NCBI RefSeq assembly: GCF_039536765.1
Contig: NZ_BAAAZF010000001.1
Coordinates: 2,831,387 to 2,895,386, forward strand
Source: Parerythrobacter jejuensis
GTDB taxonomy: Bacteria; Pseudomonadota; Alphaproteobacteria; Sphingomonadales; Sphingomonadaceae
Length of the DNA stretch: 64,000 nt
Direction: 5' to 3'
The notes beneath the pieces are model-generated. The model saw nothing but the letters and a program-made list of their open reading frames with translations. It was not told the DNA's origin and did no database searches. The position numbers were made by a program, and so were the translations under genes. Below are positions 60,449 to 64,000 of the stretch, one piece after another (the stretch's first letter is position 1; each line of letters opens with the position of its first letter).

Positions 60449-63208
60449 ATGGCGGCAATCCCCCTTCCGGCCTTGCATGCGAGCCATGCAGGCACGTGGC
60501 TGAGAGAGGCCAATGGTCTGACGCGCGGATGCTCCAAGGGTGAAGCCATCAATGCGGCGGCGGATACGCCGGTTCTGATGCTCAACGCGCCGCTGGTGGC
60601 TGCGCGGCTGGGCTATCCCGATTTATCCGGCCTCGACCTGCTGGAGCTGTTTGCTTTCATCCATCCGGCGAAATTCTGCGTACCCACGCCCAAGGGATTG
60701 GCCCATGCGCTCGATTTGCCGGAGCCAAAGGGCGATGATGGCGTGCCCGAATTGCTGCAAGAAGCAGCCGGTAAGTTGCTGGGATTGTGTGAAACCGACG
60801 ATTGGGCCGAGCGGGATGGCGCGTGGAGCGTGCTGCAAAGCATGGCCAAGCTGCGCTGGCCGTGGGCGGGAGTTCTTGCGCCGCATGTGCAGCGCCCGCA
60901 CCAGGCCGAAAAGTGGGTTTTTGCGAAACTCCCCGAGTGGGAAGAAACGCCGGAACGGCCACAGCCCGCGCAGGTAACGCTTGCGCCGGAAGCTGTCGAA
61001 ACGCAGCTGGAGACTCTCACCGGCACAGGGGCTGAGCGACGCGAAGGGCAACGCGCCTATGCCAAGGATGCAGGCAGTATCTTCGCCCCCCGAAGCGTAG
61101 GGCGTGACCAACAGACGCTGCCCCACGTCCTGTTGGCGCAAGCGGGCACCGGCATCGGCAAGACGCTGGGCTACCTCGCGCCTGCTTCGCTATGGGCGTC
61201 TTTGTCACAGGGCACGGTATGGGTCAGCACCTATACCAAGAACCTGCAGCGGCAATTGAGGGGCGAAAGCCGCCGGGCCTGGCCGAGCCGGCGCAGCGAC
61301 GGCTCGCCGCCGGTGGTGGTGCGTAAGGGGCGCGAGAATTATCTCTGCCTGCTCAATCTGGAAGATGCGTTGCAGGGCGGCTTTGCCGGTCGTCCCGCCA
61401 TCCTGGCCCAATTGGTGGCACGCTGGGCGGCATTCTCTGCCGATGGAGACATGATCGGTGGCGACTTGCCCGGCTGGTTAGGCACATTGTTCCGCAAACG
61501 CGGGATTGCAGCGCTGACCGACCAGCGTGGCGAGTGCATCTATGCCGGCTGCCCACATTACCGGAAATGTTTCATCGAACGCTCCGCACGCGCGTCGGCA
61601 CAGGCGGACCTGGTGATCGCCAATCATGCGCTGGTGATGATCAATGCCGCGCGCGGACGCCATCAGGGGCAGGCCCCGACACGCATCGTGTTCGACGAAG
61701 GGCACCATGTGTTCGATGCTGCGGACAGCACCTTTGCCGCTGCGTTGACCGGACAGGAAGCGATCGAGCTGCGGCGTTGGATCATCGGGCCGGAGAAAAC
61801 AAATCGCGGCCGCAGGCGCGGGCTGGCGGCGCGCCTGGCCGATGTGGCCAGTTATGACGATGCCGGTTGCGAAGCGGTGGAGGCGGCCGTCGAGGCTGCG
61901 GCCAAACTGCCCGCGGACGGCTGGATCGCGCGGCTCGCCGAAAATATGCCGCTGGGGCCGCTGGAAACCCTGCTCGGGCATGTTCGCGCCACCACTTATG
62001 CCCGCGACGAAAGCGGTGGGCAGGAAGCTGGCTATGGCATCGAAACAGAGGTCGCCGCGCTGCCAGGAGCTCTGATCGAGGCAGCGCAGGAGGCGCAGAG
62101 TGCGCTCGCGGCCATCCGCAAGCCGCTGATCGCATTGGGATCGCGGTTGGAGGCGGTGCTGGAAGACGCGCCGGACTGGTTAGACGGGCAGGGCCGTGCC
62201 CGGATCGAGGGCGCGCGGCATTCGCTGACCTGGCGGATCGATCTGATTGCGGCGTGGGAATCGATGCTGGCCCGGTTGGGCGGTCCGGCCGATGCCGATT
62301 TCGTCGACTGGTTCGCGGTCGACCGCAATGACAGCCGCGAATTCGATATCGGCATCCATCGCCACTGGCTCGACCCGATGAAACCCTTCGCCAAGGTCGT
62401 GCTGGAGCCTGCGCATGGAGTCATGCTGACCAGCGCTACGCTGACCGACCGGGGCGAACAGGGAGAGGATTGGGAAGGCGCGATTGCTGCCAGCGGCGCG
62501 CCGCATATCGATCTCGCGCCCAAGACCTCCAGCGCGCACAGCCCGTTCGATTATGCAGGCCGCGCCGAAGTGTTGATTGTTACCGATATCAAACGTGGCG
62601 ATCTGGCAGGGCTGGCCGGCGCCTATGCCCGGCTGATCGAGGCGGCGGGTGGCGGCGTGCTGGGGCTGTTCACTGCGATCAAGCGGTTACGCGCCGTCTA
62701 TGGCCGGATCGCCGATCGTCTCGCGCGGGCGGGCTTGCCGCTTTACGCGCAGCATGTGGATCCGATCGATACCGGCACGCTGACCGATATTTTCCGCGAT
62801 GATCGCACGGCCAGCCTGCTCGGCACCGATGCGCTGCGCGATGGCGTCGATGTGCCGGGTGAAAGCTTGCGCTGTGTTGTGATGGAGGCGGTGCCGTGGC
62901 CGCGCCCCACGATCCTGCACCGGTCGCGACGGGCCTCGGGCGGGGGCGGGCGCTATGATGACCGGATCATCCGGGCACGACTGGCACAGGCCTTTGGCCG
63001 CCTGATCCGCAGCCGCGATGATGCCGGGCACTTCGTGGTTCTTTCCGCTGCCTTCCCCAGCCGCCTGCTCAGCGCTTTCCCGGAAGGCACCCCTGTTCTG
63101 CGCCTCACGTTGGAAGAGGCGTTGAAGCGGGTTGCCGCGGGGCCTCCGGGCGGCGATAAGGGTACGGCACATCCTGCTTTGACCCCCGAGGAATCCCCCA
63201 GCGAATGA
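60449..63208 (+). CDS. DinG/XPD-like ATP-dependent DNA helicase
   Basis: A 919-residue superfamily 2 helicase with 5'-3' polarity expected. Walker A AQAGTGIGKT (Lys238), then an iron-sulfur region with four Cys (YLCLLN, GECIYAGCPHYRKC), DEGH box VFDEGHHVFD, motif MLTSATLTDRG and motif VI QAFGRLIRSRDD. The N-terminal 230 residues precede the motor; LSGLDLLELFAFIHP and VPTPKGLAHALDL recall part of a DnaQ-type exonuclease without its catalytic acids. Likely acts on R-loops or repair forks. Its stop overlaps the next gene (ATGA). Confidence 0.92.
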   Translation: MAAIPLPALHASHAGTWLREANGLTRGCSKGEAINAAADTPVLMLNAPLVAARLGYPDLSGLDLLELFAFIHPAKFCVPTPKGLAHALDLPEPKGDDGVPELLQEAAGKLLGLCETDDWAERDGAWSVLQSMAKLRWPWAGVLAPHVQRPHQAEKWVFAKLPEWEETPERPQPAQVTLAPEAVETQLETLTGTGAERREGQRAYAKDAGSIFAPRSVGRDQQTLPHVLLAQAGTGIGKTLGYLAPASLWASLSQGTVWVSTYTKNLQRQLRGESRRAWPSRRSDGSPPVVVRKGRENYLCLLNLEDALQGGFAGRPAILAQLVARWAAFSADGDMIGGDLPGWLGTLFRKRGIAALTDQRGECIYAGCPHYRKCFIERSARASAQADLVIANHALVMINAARGRHQGQAPTRIVFDEGHHVFDAADSTFAAALTGQEAIELRRWIIGPEKTNRGRRRGLAARLADVASYDDAGCEAVEAAVEAAAKLPADGWIARLAENMPLGPLETLLGHVRATTYARDESGGQEAGYGIETEVAALPGALIEAAQEAQSALAAIRKPLIALGSRLEAVLEDAPDWLDGQGRARIEGARHSLTWRIDLIAAWESMLARLGGPADADFVDWFAVDRNDSREFDIGIHRHWLDPMKPFAKVVLEPAHGVMLTSATLTDRGEQGEDWEGAIAASGAPHIDLAPKTSSAHSPFDYAGRAEVLIVTDIKRGDLAGLAGAYARLIEAAGGGVLGLFTAIKRLRAVYGRIADRLARAGLPLYAQHVDPIDTGTLTDIFRDDRTASLLGTDALRDGVDVPGESLRCVVMEAVPWPRPTILHRSRRASGGGGRYDDRIIRARLAQAFGRLIRSRDDAGHFVVLSAAFPSRLLSAFPEGTPVLRLTLEEALKRVAAGPPGGDKGTAHPALTPEESPSE

Positions 63209-63732
63209 AAGTTCTCGGCCTCCTGCGCCACGCCAAGTCGGATTGGGACGATATGTCCACCCGGGATTTCGATCGCGGCCTCAATGCGCGCGGCCGGCGC
63301 GGTGCGGCGCTGATGGGCGCGCATATCAGGGCGCAAGACCAGCAGTGGGACTGCGTACTGGCCAGCCCGGCGGAGCGTGTCCGCCGCACGCTCGAATCCG
63401 CAGAACTGGGCGTAGTGCCGCAATGGGACCAGCGCCTCTATCTCTCCAGCGCAGAGACCATGATCGATGTTGTAGGCGAAAAAGCGGGCGACGCCGATGC
63501 GGTGTTGATCGTGGCGCACAATCCCGGTCTGCAGGAAATCCTGCTCAAACTGATCGCGCCCGAAAACGAAAATGCTGCTTTTGACGAAGCAAGCATCAAA
63601 TACCCCACCGCCGCCTTCGCGATCATCGAGCTGGCCATCGACGATTGGAGTGAGCTGGGCGGCGAGAACGGCATTCTCACCCATTTTAAACGTCCACGCG
63701 ATCTGGATGCGGACTTGGGCCCCGAAGGGTAG
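63205..63732 (+). CDS. SixA-like histidine phosphatase
   Basis: A 175-residue histidine phosphatase with the short SixA-type form. VLGLLRHAKSDW holds the Arg-His catalytic pair, LASPAERVRRTLE the second Arg, and VLIVAHNPGLQEIL the second His. SixA dephosphorylates phosphohistidine on proteins; the target here is unknown. The start overlaps the helicase stop as ATGA, so the two are coupled. Confidence 0.9.
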   Translation: MKVLGLLRHAKSDWDDMSTRDFDRGLNARGRRGAALMGAHIRAQDQQWDCVLASPAERVRRTLESAELGVVPQWDQRLYLSSAETMIDVVGEKAGDADAVLIVAHNPGLQEILLKLIAPENENAAFDEASIKYPTAAFAIIELAIDDWSELGGENGILTHFKRPRDLDADLGPEG

Positions 63733-63975
63733 GGCCTAAGATCTGCTTTCTTAGATCAAGCGCATTGCGCATACTGTCTTCAATGGGTGGAAACCTGACT
63801 GGCCGGTTTTGATGCGATACTTTCGAATAGCGGACGACGATAGCACAATCACGCTATCTTAAAACGCCGAGCCGCACCTTCAGATTTTGACTGTGTGGTA
63901 ACTCATTCACCGTTTCTCACAATTCTGAAACCGACGTCTTGTGGTAGGTTCACGAACCGCTTCGAGGCGAATGCC
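63733..63975. other. Intergenic region before the right edge
   Basis: A 243-bp gap with lower GC than its neighbours. It contains imperfect dyads: CTAAGA/TCTTAG (63736-63753), GCGCA-T-TGCGC near 63760, and GATAGC/GCTATC (63839-63858). None is followed by a clear T tract. TTGACT at 63887-63892 could be a -35 but has no convincing -10 at 16-18 bp. No tRNA seen. Confidence 0.4.
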
Positions 63976-64000
63976 ATGAACCCATCTTCAGCAACGAGAT
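63976..64000 (+). CDS. Possible start of a gene truncated by the right edge
   Basis: ATG 63976 follows a plausible ribosome-binding site (GAGGCGA, about 6 nt before) and reads MNPSSATR before the window ends. Eight codons are too few for a family call. Confidence 0.35.

Noticed and set aside
63839..63858. GATAGC/GCTATC inverted repeat as terminator of the last operon
   Set aside because: Over 100 bp from the stop, only 6 bp of stem, followed by TTAAAA rather than a T tract.

Overview
The window is an ordinary, gene-dense stretch of a GC-rich alphaproteobacterial chromosome. Gene content and protein style point to Sphingomonadales, most likely Erythrobacteraceae (inference from family resemblance; no database was searched). 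Signs include ribosomal protein L21 with a long Lys/Ala/Pro tail, a YfgM-like/BamB pair, the ctaC-D-B-G-E cytochrome oxidase order, a short-form HisG, a CX2CX7C Fnr protein and a plant-type glutamate-cysteine ligase. No tRNA, rRNA, IS element, prophage, CRISPR array or clear pseudogene was seen. Genes are tightly packed: overlapping stop/start codons (ATGA, GTGA, TGATG, TAATG) are frequent and no gene-free gap exceeds 300 bp.

Layout. 1-1563: the 5' end of a proton-pumping pyrophosphatase gene (minus), then a small membrane protein coupled to a fatty-acid-desaturase-type di-iron enzyme. 1568-5519 (minus): hisG-hisD-nusB-Sel1 protein-thiL. 5575-10000: a DUF2332 protein facing a bolA-nudix-pirin-SDR-epoxide hydrolase run. 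10053-14366: J-domain protein, glutathione transferase, DUF1428, MpaB-like protein, cupin and CobS. 14415-17480: a class A penicillin-binding protein, with a 13-bp dyad abutting its start codon, and two overlapping hotdog thioesterases. 17611-19613: an unrecognised three-gene cassette (see below). 19610-24953 (minus): pyrE-pdxJ-acpS-lepB-AI-2E transporter-DUF3089-ruvX.

25055-33973 is the aa3-type cytochrome c oxidase operon: ctaC, ctaD, ctaB, a 41-residue membrane protein, ctaG, ctaE, DUF983, SURF1, then thrC and an rRNA-type methyltransferase. It has a sigma70-like promoter and an internal terminator-like hairpin between ctaD and ctaB. 33970-36858 carries a SecD-like lipoprotein, folB and molybdopterin genes moaA, moaD and moaE. 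36869-38564 holds a membrane protein preceded by an Fnr-type box and, convergent to it, the Fnr gene itself. 38770-40343 is rplU-rpmA and a GNAT gene. 40424-42050 is a PF10118 hydrolase divergent from a TetR gene, with two matching operators between them. 42047-53063 mixes YgfZ, patatin, an ATP-grasp protein, pyrC, rarD, envelope proteins, astD, SelO, an alpha/beta hydrolase and a glycosyltransferase. 53204-63732 holds YfgM-like/BamB, a methyltransferase-like membrane protein, an ABM monooxygenase, gshA, rsmE, ubiA, a DinG-like helicase and a SixA-like phosphatase.

The best candidate for something undescribed is 17611-19613: a 53-residue acidic/hydrophobic protein, then two proteins (313 and 294 aa) that look like diverged paralogues. 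The second has a cupin/cysteine-dioxygenase-like histidine pattern; in the first the equivalent histidines are missing. Strong ribosome-binding sites and a TGATG overlap show that the three are expressed together. Function is unknown.
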